Shown: positions 18,285 through 29,742 of the stretch, piece after piece | Layout of the letters: each line of letters starts with the position of its first letter | Position numbering within the stretch: the first letter of the stretch is position 1 | NCBI RefSeq assembly: GCF_005876835.1 | Contig: NZ_PPSW01000007.1 | Span: 248,001-312,000, forward strand | Length of the DNA stretch: 64,000 bases | Direction of reading: 5' to 3' | From: Pseudoalteromonas phenolica | GTDB lineage: Bacteria; Pseudomonadota; Gammaproteobacteria; Enterobacterales; Alteromonadaceae | Made by a program: the position numbers and the translations under genes | The notes under the pieces: model-generated | Seen by the model: the letters and a program-made list of their open reading frames with translations, nothing else | Told to the model about the DNA's origin: nothing | Database searches by the model: none

Positions 18285-18310
18285 AAAAGGAGCCAATTGG
18301 CTCCTTTTTT
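18285..18310 (+). terminator. Terminator after the YeeN-type gene
   Basis: Stem AAAGGAGCC/GGCTCCTTT with loop AATT and a T6 tail, about 20 bp after the stop codon. Confidence 0.92.
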
Positions 18311-18418
18311 GATTTAAGCCACACAAGGCGCTGAAAACTTACTCATTTCATTTCGAAAAGCCAAACATCCGCTATAATTTATTTACTGCGTTTATATAAA
18401 TTATCGGTGAGATGTTAG

Positions 18419-19654
18419 ATGTTGCGATTTCTGTACGCTTTATTATGTCTATCAAGCTTTTTTGGTATTTGTGCTGAGCGTGCAACCATCAGCGGCTTTG
18501 GCAACATAGGAGCCGTCCATTCCAATTCTGACACCTATCGCTTTAGAACTGATATCTCACGAGATAATGACAACTTTGAAGATAGTTTAGACTTTAGCGC
18601 CATTAGTTCTTTAGGCATTCAAGCTGACATATCTTTATTTCGAGATTTCGACCTCGTCACCCAGTTAATTTATCGCGGGCAAAAAAAGGTCACTTTAGAC
18701 AACGCGCTTAGTTTAGCTTTTTTGAGATACAAACCAGCTCCTGACTGGGAGCTCAGAGTTGGTCGAACACAACTTGACCTATACTTACTTACAGAATACA
18801 GAGATATTGGCTTTGCTTATCCGTGGGCAAAAGTCCCCACTGAAGTCTATGCTTTACTCCCATACCGCAATTTAGACGGAGCCGATTTTACCTATTTTAA
18901 AAGCCATAATGATTTAGATTACCGTATCAAGCTGTTTGGCGGTCAATCTTCGAGTCACATTGCCCTTGATAATGAAAATGTAGAACTAAAAATTGATGAT
19001 GTTTTAGGTGTGTCCTTCGAACTCAGTCAATTCGACTGGACCCTGTCTCTTAAACACACTCAAGCTCGCACCAAAAACAACATTTCGACCATGGCAAGTA
19101 TTATTGGTGGCTTACAACAGATACCTGACGTAATTTGGCCGGATAAAGCAGCTTTTATTAACGACTTTTCGTTAATTAATAAAAAAGCATATTTTAGCTC
19201 TGCAGGGCTAAAATATAACTTAGGACCACTGACTTTTTTAACAGAGTTTGCCCATCTTCACAGCGATTCATCAGTGGTTTCTGCTGTCAGTAGCGGCTAT
19301 ATCAGTACGACCTACAATTTTGATAAAGGGCAGCTATTTTACACCTTTGCGATCGTAGAATCCGATCCCAGTGAGTTTAACGATGCGGTCAATATTCAAC
19401 GATTTTTACCAAACCAAGTAGAGGAGATTATTCTAGCGGTTAACGAGTCATTTCGTGTATTCAGCCCTAATCAACAAACCCATTCTCTCGGTGTCAGATA
19501 CGACGTGAAAGACAATATTGCCCTTAAGTTACAGATTGATCACACTAATATTGAAGCTCAAGGGGGGGCACTGTGGTCATATCAGGGTATGAATACCTTG
19601 GCACCGAAAGAGTCTTTTACCACCCTATTTTTTAGTGTGAGTTTTACTTTTTAG
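18419..19654 (+). CDS. Outer-membrane porin-like beta-barrel protein
   Basis: 411 residues with a signal peptide (MLRFLYALLCLSSFFGICA) and alternating amphipathic strands throughout, ending in Phe (TTLFFSVSFTF), the usual C-terminal signature of outer-membrane barrels. Segments such as ELRVGRTQLDLY and GVRYDVKDNIALKLQIDHTNIE are typical of porin-like proteins. It is the first gene of a four-gene operon with a PstS-like protein and two c-di-GMP proteins. It may form the outer-membrane route for the ligand sensed by the downstream kinase-like GGDEF protein. The substrate is unknown. Confidence 0.75.
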   Translation: MLRFLYALLCLSSFFGICAERATISGFGNIGAVHSNSDTYRFRTDISRDNDNFEDSLDFSAISSLGIQADISLFRDFDLVTQLIYRGQKKVTLDNALSLAFLRYKPAPDWELRVGRTQLDLYLLTEYRDIGFAYPWAKVPTEVYALLPYRNLDGADFTYFKSHNDLDYRIKLFGGQSSSHIALDNENVELKIDDVLGVSFELSQFDWTLSLKHTQARTKNNISTMASIIGGLQQIPDVIWPDKAAFINDFSLINKKAYFSSAGLKYNLGPLTFLTEFAHLHSDSSVVSAVSSGYISTTYNFDKGQLFYTFAIVESDPSEFNDAVNIQRFLPNQVEEIILAVNESFRVFSPNQQTHSLGVRYDVKDNIALKLQIDHTNIEAQGGALWSYQGMNTLAPKESFTTLFFSVSFTF

Positions 19655-19656
19655 CT

Positions 19657-20106
19657 ATGAAAAAGTTGATTATCTGCCTCACCCTAATACTTGCATACAG
19701 CTTAATGAATACAGCCGTGGCTAAGCCTATTTCTATCGTTGTGCATGCCGACAATGCTACAGACTCCTTGTCAAAAAAGCAGTTAATTGACTTATATATG
19801 GGCCGATATGTTGCTTTCCCTGACAATCAATCCGCTCAACCATTAGATACACTCACACCAGAGGGATTGAAATCAACTTTCTACAAAAGGCTCGTGAATA
19901 TGCCTTTATCGAGAGTAAATGCGTATTGGTCTAGAGTTCGTTTTACCGGTAGAGCTACCCCTCCAGAAACATATGCTGACGAGCAGATGGTTTTAAACTT
20001 TATAGCCGAAAACCCCAATGCCATTGGTTATGTATTTAGCGATGCGTTAACTAAACAACAAAAACAAAAACAAAAAGTAAAAGTCATCTTGGAGTTATAT
20101 GAATAA
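19657..20106 (+). CDS. PstS-like periplasmic substrate-binding protein (short)
   Basis: 149 residues with a signal peptide (to about TAVAK) and the PBP-like segment SKKQLIDLYMGRYVAFPDNQ, followed by FYKRLVNMPLSRVNAYWSRVRFTGRATPPE and the NPNAIGYVFSDAL end. This is the short, single-domain form of the PstS-like group often encoded beside GGDEF genes; it lacks the second lobe of full phosphate-binding proteins. It starts two bases after the barrel gene stop and overlaps the GGDEF gene by eight bases. It probably signals a periplasmic ligand to the membrane-bound cyclase. Confidence 0.78.
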   Translation: MKKLIICLTLILAYSLMNTAVAKPISIVVHADNATDSLSKKQLIDLYMGRYVAFPDNQSAQPLDTLTPEGLKSTFYKRLVNMPLSRVNAYWSRVRFTGRATPPETYADEQMVLNFIAENPNAIGYVFSDALTKQQKQKQKVKVILELYE

Positions 20107-21694
20107 GAGTGGCTTATTACTCAGGCTCGCAATATCAATTAGCTTTGCTGCCGTGTTTGTCGGTTTTATTTCTTCTCAGGTTTTTTTTAAACTGGCGTAT
20201 CAAAAAAACCTAGATAAAACCCAGGCCAGCATTGAGCAACTTTATGAGGTCGTTGCACCTACGGCCAATATTGCGGCCTATTTAGGTGATCAAGAACTAG
20301 CAAAAGAAGTGATTAACGGCCTTAGTAACAACCAAGCAATCTTAGCTGCATCGTTTGAATCAGAGCTATTTTCAATACAAAGTAAAGCTTTTAAAGTTGA
20401 GCCTGAAAAACAAACAGAGTTCATGGTTTATTCACCTTTTGTACCTTCTGAATCGTTAGGTACGATCAAAGTTCAGCACAATTTAGACTATATAGAAGAG
20501 GATTCACAAAATGCGGCAAGCTTCTTATCCAACTCTTTGCTGATACAAGCATTCGTTGTCACTGCCATTGCTATTTTTATTGCATTTTACTTCATCACTA
20601 AGCCTATTCTTATTATTGCAAATCGTCTGCACTCACTGAATCCAGGCACAGCAAGACGTTTAAAAAAGCCTGTCTTTCACGACAAAAGCGAGTTAGGTAA
20701 TTTAGTTGAAGACATCAACCTACTATTAGAAAAGGCAGAAGAGCAGATCTCTCAAGAGCGATTATTACGCTCTGAAATTGAGCTTTTAGAAAAACGTTTC
20801 AGGTTGTTATTCGAAAACTCCGTCGCTCCCATCATTTTAATGGAACCAAGAGGCAATATTCTTCTCACCAACAAAGCTTTTAAGTCTTTGATAGAACGAA
20901 TAGAGCAACCCATAAAGAAAAACTATGGACCGATACTCAGTGAGCTATTTGAAACGCCTGAATTAGTGACTCGCTCTGTAAATAGTGCATTTTTGAATGA
21001 TGAAATCGCCATAGGTGAGCATCGACTAAAATTTAAAGAGCAAAATAAAACCATCTGGTTACAAGTGGTTGTTTCTAGCATCATTACAGATGATTTAAAA
21101 TCGTATTATCAAATCACACTCAATGATGTATCTAAAAAACGTGACGAGCTCGATAAATTAAGCCGACGAGCCGATTATGACGCCCTAACCAATATGACTA
21201 ACCGCCATGCTGGTGAGAAAAGAATTGATCAACTCATAAAAGATAAAACACCTTTCGTCTTTGCCTTGATGGATCTCAATGGCTTTAAACAGGTGAATGA
21301 TATCTATGGTCATGATGCCGGTGACGAAGTGCTGATATTCGTGGCGAATCAGTTAAAACAGCTCACCCCGAGTAATGGGATAGCGTGTCGATGGGGAGGC
21401 GATGAGTTTGTCGTCGTATTAGAAAACACTAACAAAGCTGATTTTGAATTGTTCTGTGAACAACTCACAACAAGGATCGTTAAGCCTTATACACTTATCT
21501 CGCACCAAGCTAATGTACAGGTAGGCCTTTGTATTGGTGCTGCTTTTTACCCGTATGACACAAGCCATAAGCCGGAGCTCATCCACTTAGCCGATAAAGC
21601 CATGTATGCCATTAAACCTGAGTCTAAAACAAGGGGAGGAAGAACGCTGGCTTTTGCGACTCCCACTAAAACTTTAGAGCGCAAATATGAATAG
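20099..21694 (+). CDS. Membrane diguanylate cyclase (periplasmic sensor-HAMP-PAS-GGDEF)
   Basis: 531 residues. An N-terminal helix (about 8-30), a periplasmic region (30-142), a second helix (about 145-170), a HAMP-like linker, a PAS-like segment (about 235-350) and a GGDEF domain with intact RWGGDEF (GGDEF 433-437). The cyclase site is complete, so it should make c-di-GMP. No RxxD inhibitory site is obvious five residues upstream (ITPSNGIACRW). It overlaps the genes on both sides by eight bases, so the barrel, binding protein and both c-di-GMP enzymes are coexpressed. The periplasmic part is a candidate partner of the PstS-like protein. Confidence 0.88.
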   Translation: MNKSGLLLRLAISISFAAVFVGFISSQVFFKLAYQKNLDKTQASIEQLYEVVAPTANIAAYLGDQELAKEVINGLSNNQAILAASFESELFSIQSKAFKVEPEKQTEFMVYSPFVPSESLGTIKVQHNLDYIEEDSQNAASFLSNSLLIQAFVVTAIAIFIAFYFITKPILIIANRLHSLNPGTARRLKKPVFHDKSELGNLVEDINLLLEKAEEQISQERLLRSEIELLEKRFRLLFENSVAPIILMEPRGNILLTNKAFKSLIERIEQPIKKNYGPILSELFETPELVTRSVNSAFLNDEIAIGEHRLKFKEQNKTIWLQVVVSSIITDDLKSYYQITLNDVSKKRDELDKLSRRADYDALTNMTNRHAGEKRIDQLIKDKTPFVFALMDLNGFKQVNDIYGHDAGDEVLIFVANQLKQLTPSNGIACRWGGDEFVVVLENTNKADFELFCEQLTTRIVKPYTLISHQANVQVGLCIGAAFYPYDTSHKPELIHLADKAMYAIKPESKTRGGRTLAFATPTKTLERKYE

Positions 21695-23594
21695 ACGAGA
21701 AAGTGTTGACTACAGCAGTATTCTTGGTCAAATTGCGACGGACAAGGTGAAGCGTTTAAAGTCATTTATTCTTCTGATCAGCCTTTCTTTGGCACTGTTC
21801 TTTATCCTCAACATTCTAATTTATCAACAAGGCTACGCTTACACACTTGTCGTCGCATTCGGGATCTTTTTATTTTTACACTGGTTTGTCTGTGAAGATA
21901 CCTTGCCTGTAGTGTCTGGTATTTTTATATGGACTTTGACCTTACTGGCATTCTTTTTTGCGTGGAATATTGAAGGGCTCTACGACACCAGTTTACTTGC
22001 CTATCCATGTATTCTTGTATTTTGTGCCATGCTTAACAGCCGCCTACTTATCATCTCTACAACCACATTTATGGTGCTCAGCATATACTGTTTAGCCTAT
22101 GCTGAGTACATAGGGTTATTGGCCTCTCCACTGGCTGAGTTCGCCGATTGGCGTAAAGCGCACAACATGGCCCTAGTGCTGCTTGTGTTCGCTTCTGTGG
22201 TTTACTTATTAACGAAAGACATTGATAGGCTGCTCGAAAGACTAGTCAAAATGCATGTGAATTCACTCAGAAATAAAACTCGTACTCAGCGAAAAGCACT
22301 GACTAATAGATTAACTCTATTGCCCAATGAAATAGCCTGTGCACAATATGTCCAAGGGCGTATCTACCGTCACCATCAGGCAGAACAACTTAGTGCATTA
22401 ATGGTGCTCACCTTAAATAACTTAAACTCCATTAATGCCTCTTTGGGGTTTGATATAGGTGACAAGTTAATCAACATGATTGCACAACGACTAAATACAT
22501 TGTCTGAAGATAACGCCAAAATTTTTCACAGCTCCAACAATCAATTTTTTATTTTTATTGATGAAACCGATTACCACGATATAGAAGCTTTTGCCCACCA
22601 AGCATTGCAAACTACTTTTTTTAGCAATTACGTCGAACAGTACGAGGTAGAAGTATCGGCCTGCATTGGCATTGCAATAGCCCCTCATGATGGTAATCAC
22701 TATGATGCGCTATTACGCAGAGCACACACTGCACTAACTAAAGCAGTGCAAATGGGTCATAACCAATACGCATTTTTTGATTTAGAGATGGAACAACAAA
22801 GCAAAGCGAGACTGGCTATGCTAGCAGGATTAAAACGTGCCATTGAACAGCAAGAGTTTGAGCTCTACTATCAACCCAAAATTGAACTGAGTAGCAATTC
22901 CATTGCAGGGGTAGAAGCGCTGATCCGCTGGCGTTTACCAGATGATACATTAATTCCTTCTTCCATTTTCATTCCTGTCGCAGAGGCATCTGGATTAATT
23001 AATGAAATAGGGATCTGGGTAGTAAAACAAGCCGCTAAAGATTGTCTTACTTGGCATCAACTCGGCTTTAATCAGCTTGGAGTGTCAGTCAATGCCTCAG
23101 CGGAACAGTTTAAAAAAGGTAATTTTGGCAGTTTAGTATTAAAAACCTTAAAACAACAAAAGCTCGACCCCTCATACCTAGACATTGAAATCACTGAGTC
23201 ACTATTCATTGAAGACGAGAAAAACATACAGGCACAAATTCACCAAATGGTCTCCCAGGGTATTTCGATTTCTATTGATGATTTTGGTACTGGTTATTCG
23301 AACTTAAATTACTTAACTAAGTTTAATGCTTCGACTCTAAAGATTGATCAATCCTTTATCAAAAATATGATGCATGAAAGAAATCAATACCACTTAGTTG
23401 ATGCCATATTGAAAATGAGCCATGCAATTGGTATTGAGAATATTGCTGAGGGTATCGAAGATAAGAGCACTGCCAATATTTTAGTGCAACTAGGCTGTCG
23501 ATATGGTCAAGGCTATTTCTGGTCAAAGCCGATTCCTCAACAAGCTTTTTGCCAATTTTTGATAAATTGGCCTAAACACAGTAAAGCCAGTTGA
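21687..23594 (+). CDS. Membrane GGDEF-EAL protein, probable c-di-GMP phosphodiesterase
   Basis: 635 residues with about five to six N-terminal membrane helices (25-185), a GGDEF-like domain in which the signature is degraded to SSNNQF (around 281-288), and an EAL domain with intact EAL (410-412), DDFGTGYSNLNYL and KIDQSFI. The GGDEF half is therefore probably inactive or a GTP sensor, while the EAL half should hydrolyse c-di-GMP. It is the last gene of the operon, overlapping the cyclase gene by eight bases, so synthesis and breakdown are made from one transcript in response to the same signal. Confidence 0.88.
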   Translation: MNRRESVDYSSILGQIATDKVKRLKSFILLISLSLALFFILNILIYQQGYAYTLVVAFGIFLFLHWFVCEDTLPVVSGIFIWTLTLLAFFFAWNIEGLYDTSLLAYPCILVFCAMLNSRLLIISTTTFMVLSIYCLAYAEYIGLLASPLAEFADWRKAHNMALVLLVFASVVYLLTKDIDRLLERLVKMHVNSLRNKTRTQRKALTNRLTLLPNEIACAQYVQGRIYRHHQAEQLSALMVLTLNNLNSINASLGFDIGDKLINMIAQRLNTLSEDNAKIFHSSNNQFFIFIDETDYHDIEAFAHQALQTTFFSNYVEQYEVEVSACIGIAIAPHDGNHYDALLRRAHTALTKAVQMGHNQYAFFDLEMEQQSKARLAMLAGLKRAIEQQEFELYYQPKIELSSNSIAGVEALIRWRLPDDTLIPSSIFIPVAEASGLINEIGIWVVKQAAKDCLTWHQLGFNQLGVSVNASAEQFKKGNFGSLVLKTLKQQKLDPSYLDIEITESLFIEDEKNIQAQIHQMVSQGISISIDDFGTGYSNLNYLTKFNASTLKIDQSFIKNMMHERNQYHLVDAILKMSHAIGIENIAEGIEDKSTANILVQLGCRYGQGYFWSKPIPQQAFCQFLINWPKHSKAS

Positions 23595-23746
23595 GCGTAT
23601 TTCTTATGCCAAATATGACATGATCTCTTCATTGTTTTTTTGAACATATGAATCTATTTAATCAATTTATAAAAAATTAGATCACCTCCTATACTCAATC
23701 CTGATGTAAACAAGTCGGTCTATTGATTGCAAACTTAGGCACATGA

Positions 23747-25881
<2,135 letters not shown>

Positions 25882-25890
25882 GACCCTCAC

Positions 25891-25920
25891 AGAGCAAGAG
25901 ATTCACTCTTGCTCTTTCTT
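25891..25920 (+). terminator. Terminator after the katG remnant
   Basis: Stem AGAGCAAGAG/CTCTTGCTCT with loop ATTCA followed by TTCTT, about 10 bp after the stop codon. Confidence 0.8.
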
Positions 25921-26003
25921 CATCAAAAAGCAGCTATCTTGTAGAGTTAATATACAAAATTAACTATAGTCTGTATAAAATAACCACAAAAAACACCTTA
26001 TTG

Positions 26004-26771
26004 ATGATAACGACTGGCTTCTCCAGAATAAACTTAAAGCATGCCTTGTACTTAAGTGCAGTTATTTGTACATATTTTACCTCGTCACACTGTTATGCAC
26101 GTGCAACGCTTAAAATTTGTCATGAAGCCAGCAATTATCCGCCATACATTTATCAACAAGAAAACCAAGCTAAAGGACTATTAGCCGATATAATAAAAAC
26201 CGCTGCTGGAAATGCTAAAGTGGACGTGCAATTCGATGCCAAACCATGGAATCGCTGTCAAAAAGATGTCAAAGCAGGTAATAGTCACGCTCTATTTGCC
26301 ATGATAAAAACTCCGCAAAGAGACCAAGAATACGCTTTTCCGAATTACAAAGGTGGTCATCTCTGGACGGCAACTTATCCTGTTTTTATAGAACAAACGT
26401 CAACATTTTCGCTGACTGACTATTTACCAAATAAAGGACTTGGTGCGCCATTGGGGTATGTTGTTTGGCAAGAATTGAATCAAAGAAATTGGTTAAGCCC
26501 ATTTCAATATGACCCTGAGTTAGGCCTCAAAATGGTGGCACAAGGTAAATTAGATGGGTATGTGGTAGAGCGCTTAATTGGCCTTCATCTAATTTATGAA
26601 AATCAACTCTCTGATGTTATTAAACCCTCCAAAGAACAATTATTGGATACTGTTTGGTATTTACCATTTAACAAACATTTTTATAAACAAAACCCCCATC
26701 TTGTTCAGCAAATTTGGCAAGAAATAGACAGAGCAAGAGAGCAGCTTAAGAACAAATACAATAAACCTTAG
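26004..26771 (+). CDS. Periplasmic solute-binding protein, family 3 type
   Basis: 255 residues from the ATG at 26004 (a TTG one codon earlier is possible), with a hydrophobic signal segment (about 13-33) and the SBP_bac_3-like core LKICHEASNYPPYIYQQENQAKGLLADIIKTAA. ANMIKTPQRDQEYAFP-like text (FAMIKTPQRDQEYAFP) is characteristic of the shorter, often transporter-free members of this family. There is no adjacent permease or ATPase gene, so it may serve signalling or be an orphan. The substrate is unknown. Confidence 0.82.
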   Translation: MITTGFSRINLKHALYLSAVICTYFTSSHCYARATLKICHEASNYPPYIYQQENQAKGLLADIIKTAAGNAKVDVQFDAKPWNRCQKDVKAGNSHALFAMIKTPQRDQEYAFPNYKGGHLWTATYPVFIEQTSTFSLTDYLPNKGLGAPLGYVVWQELNQRNWLSPFQYDPELGLKMVAQGKLDGYVVERLIGLHLIYENQLSDVIKPSKEQLLDTVWYLPFNKHFYKQNPHLVQQIWQEIDRAREQLKNKYNKP

Positions 26772-27052
26772 TCCTGTTTTATTTGCAGGCATACTTCAAC
26801 CTCTTGAATTAACTGCCTGTTTTTAGGGCTTAGCTATCTCCTCAATATCGTGTTTATACTCATCCACAAACCAAACACATAGGCATGAACTTCTGTTCAA
26901 AATACTAACTCACTACACGACTGCGAAATAATACCAAATCCTTAAAAACTTTATGGTTGAATAAGCATCAAAAACCCCTTAATATTCCTTTAAGTAATTA
27001 GATATAACAAAATGCAATATAGGCGCATTTTTATATAAATAAAGGCTATGTC

Positions 27053-29329
27053 ATGACTGAGCAGCAGCAATTGAGTCAAATCTATCTTGATGCCAACGCA
27101 ACCACTCCCGTATTACCAGCGGCCGCGCAAGCTGCGCTTGCAACCATGCAGACCCAATTTGGCAACCCGAGCAGTAGCCACATTACAGGACTTCAAGCTA
27201 AGCAAATAATGGAACAAACCCGCAGTAAAGCACGCAAAGTAATTGGTGCTAGTAGCGGGCAAGTTATCTTTACCAGTGGCGCAACCGAAGGGATCCAAAC
27301 GGCCATTTTGTCTGCGCTTTATCAAGCGAAGCAGATCTACAGCTCTGATAAAAAACCTTGTATTTTATATGGTGCAACTGAGCATAAAGCTGTACCTGAA
27401 TCTCTAAAGCACTGGAATCATATTCTTGATATTCATGCTGAAATTAAAGCCATCCCAGTTAATAAAGATGGTATGTTAGATTTAGATTTTATCGCCAAAG
27501 AAGTGCCAAATGCTTTGATGATCTGCACTATGGCCGTCAATAACGAAACCGGTGCAGAGCAAGATTTGAGCAAACTCGAACAGGTGATTAGAAGCAATAA
27601 CCCCAAAACTTTCTGGATGGTTGATTGCGTTCAAGCACTCGGTAAAGTTGAACTTGATATTGCCAATACCAGTATCGATTACGCGCCATTTAGCGGTCAT
27701 AAACTCTATGCAATGAAAGGCATCGGCTTTGTCTATATTCGTGAACAAGCCCCTTTTACACCATTTATCGCAGGGGGTGGGCAAGAAAGTGGGCTACGCT
27801 CAGGTACTGAAAACTTACCCGGTTTAGCTTCACTGAATGTGATTTTCGATGAACTACTTGGGCAGGGTAGGGGTGTATTTGCTACCAAAGAAACACTATG
27901 CGATTACCGCGACCAACTTGCTAAAGCGTTAACAACAGCATTCCCTACCATTGTATTTAACAATAACTTTACGTGTAGTGTCCCAACTACGCTGAACTTC
28001 GCGATCCCAGGGTTTAGTGCCAAAGAGATCTTAGATTTATTCGATGCCGCTAATATTCGTGTCAGCTCGGGGTCTGCGTGTAGTTCGAAAGTGACTGGCA
28101 GTTTTGTGCTTGATGCAATGGGATTGCCCCAAGCACAAAGTGAAGCCGCAATACGTCTATCTTTTGGTCCTGCTGCTACTCAAGCTGAGATAGATGCAGC
28201 TTGTGAACGCATTGCTTATTGTGCGAAAGCGCTTGGCCATAGTTGCTTAGTAAACATGGGTGACTTAGACAATAAGTCAAAACTCGATGGATTAGTGCAG
28301 TTCAAAGTGGGCGGTAGTTGCTGTTGGTTATTTGTCGATGGTGAGAGCCAAGAGGCAATCATTATAGAGCCACTAGAAGAACTCACTCAGCGTTTATTAA
28401 CCGTTTTAGAATGCCAAGGCCTTACTTTAAAAGCGGTTATAGACACACATGGTCATGCTGATCATACTTCAGCTAGAACGCAACTGTTAAGCAATGAATT
28501 AAAAGACCAAGTGACTGATCACTTAGGCTGGCCTACCCAGTGTCACGTTGTAACTGTCGATGCCCTTACTTTACCATTTATCGATGTAGGGAAATTCGCT
28601 TTAGTCAAAATTGCCACGTCAGGCCATACACAAGACAGTATCTCCTTGGCGCTTTGCCACAAAGCTGAGTTAAAGGCGGGTAAATTCAATAGTATTTATA
28701 CCTTCTGCGGTGATTTAATTTTAATGGGCACACTAGGCAGAACAAACTTTGAAAGCAGTGATGCGTCTCAAATGTATCAATCAATAAAGTTACTAAGCAG
28801 CTTATTAGAACTAGATAGCTTGCTTTGCCCAAGCCATGACTATAACAATGAGTTTGTGACAACTCTAAATGCAGAAACGCAGCGTAATCAGTTATTGGCA
28901 GACGTTTTGAGCCAGCGTATATCAGTTACAGAGTTTATGAGTAAAAAAACTGAACTCGATAGCCATATTCACGACCAGGCCAACCAAGAAATTATGTGTG
29001 GTGCGCTGACTACTTGCTCGCAAAAGCATAGCTTCCTAGAGTTACATACTGACGCCTTGCAAGCTCATTTAGACAGCACTAAAGACGTACAACTGATTGA
29101 TATTCGTGAACCACATGAATATGCACTCAACCATGCGCAACAATTTGATAAAAATGTGCCATTAACCAGACTTGCAAACTTTATTGGCCTACAACGACTA
29201 AACAAAAACCAACCCTTGGTGCTTGTATGCCGAAGTGGCAGTCGATCTTCTGTTGCTGCGCAAGCGCTAGTAAGACTTGGGTTTGAGCATGTAGCCCATT
29301 TAAAAGGTGGCTACGCTTTAGCGCAATAA
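27053..29329 (+). CDS. Three-domain fusion: cysteine desulfurase, MBL-fold hydrolase, rhodanese
   Basis: 758 residues in three parts. Residues 1-395 are a NifS/IscS-like cysteine desulfurase with PLP lysine in SGHK (Lys217) and catalytic cysteine in SSGSACSS (Cys343). Residues about 410-640 form a metallo-beta-lactamase domain with HGHADH (466-471), like persulfide dioxygenases and glyoxalase II-type enzymes. Residues about 665-758 form a rhodanese domain with catalytic CRSGSRS (Cys726). All active-site residues are present. The combination suggests a chain in which cysteine sulfur is released as persulfide, passed to rhodanese and oxidised by the MBL domain. It is monocistronic. Confidence 0.9.
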   Translation: MTEQQQLSQIYLDANATTPVLPAAAQAALATMQTQFGNPSSSHITGLQAKQIMEQTRSKARKVIGASSGQVIFTSGATEGIQTAILSALYQAKQIYSSDKKPCILYGATEHKAVPESLKHWNHILDIHAEIKAIPVNKDGMLDLDFIAKEVPNALMICTMAVNNETGAEQDLSKLEQVIRSNNPKTFWMVDCVQALGKVELDIANTSIDYAPFSGHKLYAMKGIGFVYIREQAPFTPFIAGGGQESGLRSGTENLPGLASLNVIFDELLGQGRGVFATKETLCDYRDQLAKALTTAFPTIVFNNNFTCSVPTTLNFAIPGFSAKEILDLFDAANIRVSSGSACSSKVTGSFVLDAMGLPQAQSEAAIRLSFGPAATQAEIDAACERIAYCAKALGHSCLVNMGDLDNKSKLDGLVQFKVGGSCCWLFVDGESQEAIIIEPLEELTQRLLTVLECQGLTLKAVIDTHGHADHTSARTQLLSNELKDQVTDHLGWPTQCHVVTVDALTLPFIDVGKFALVKIATSGHTQDSISLALCHKAELKAGKFNSIYTFCGDLILMGTLGRTNFESSDASQMYQSIKLLSSLLELDSLLCPSHDYNNEFVTTLNAETQRNQLLADVLSQRISVTEFMSKKTELDSHIHDQANQEIMCGALTTCSQKHSFLELHTDALQAHLDSTKDVQLIDIREPHEYALNHAQQFDKNVPLTRLANFIGLQRLNKNQPLVLVCRSGSRSSVAAQALVRLGFEHVAHLKGGYALAQ

Positions 29330-29742
29330 CACCCTATATTCCCCTAAAGTGATGAGTAGTAAAGCGCTCATCACTTTGTTAACCCCCTTTACAGCTTCTG
29401 TGTATTCGTAAATCAATGTTAATAGAAAAATATACTATTGATTTTTAAGAAATAATTTCATCTCATCTTACTTCTCAGTATTTATTCCTAGTGATAACAT
29501 CTCTTAAATCTAGCCTTCTAGCGCTCTTTAGAATGATTACTAGGCTGGCGAAGATGAAGATTTCGATTTTTCAAACCTTGCCATATTTCATCGTGTTATT
29601 AAAAGACATGCGCTGATGAGAGGTTAAAACACTGGTTTTGTTTTAATAACAACCAAGTCAATACCTTTGCTGATAGCTCAAATGAATACTTGCAGCCAAA
29701 GATAATATCGAGATGAATTATAAAATAAATAAGGGATACACT
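29330..29742. other. Intergenic region with hairpin and palindrome copy
   Basis: About 410 bp between the fusion gene and the prolyl oligopeptidase. It holds an 11-bp stem hairpin (29346-29376, AAAGTGATGAG/CTCATCACTTT), which may terminate the fusion gene although its T-run is poor, and the palindrome copy at 29377-29393. The rest should contain the peptidase promoter, but I see no clear pair of boxes. Confidence 0.55.
29377..29393. repeat. Palindrome TGTTAACCCCCTTTACA (copy 3, imperfect)
   Basis: The complement reads TGTAAAGGGGGTTAACA, one base different from copy 1. It lies 48 bp after the fusion gene stop. Confidence 0.55.

Noticed and set aside
29346-29376. 11-bp stem hairpin after the fusion gene as a certain terminator
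   Set aside because: Stem is good but the T-run is only weak, so I list it only inside the intergenic description.
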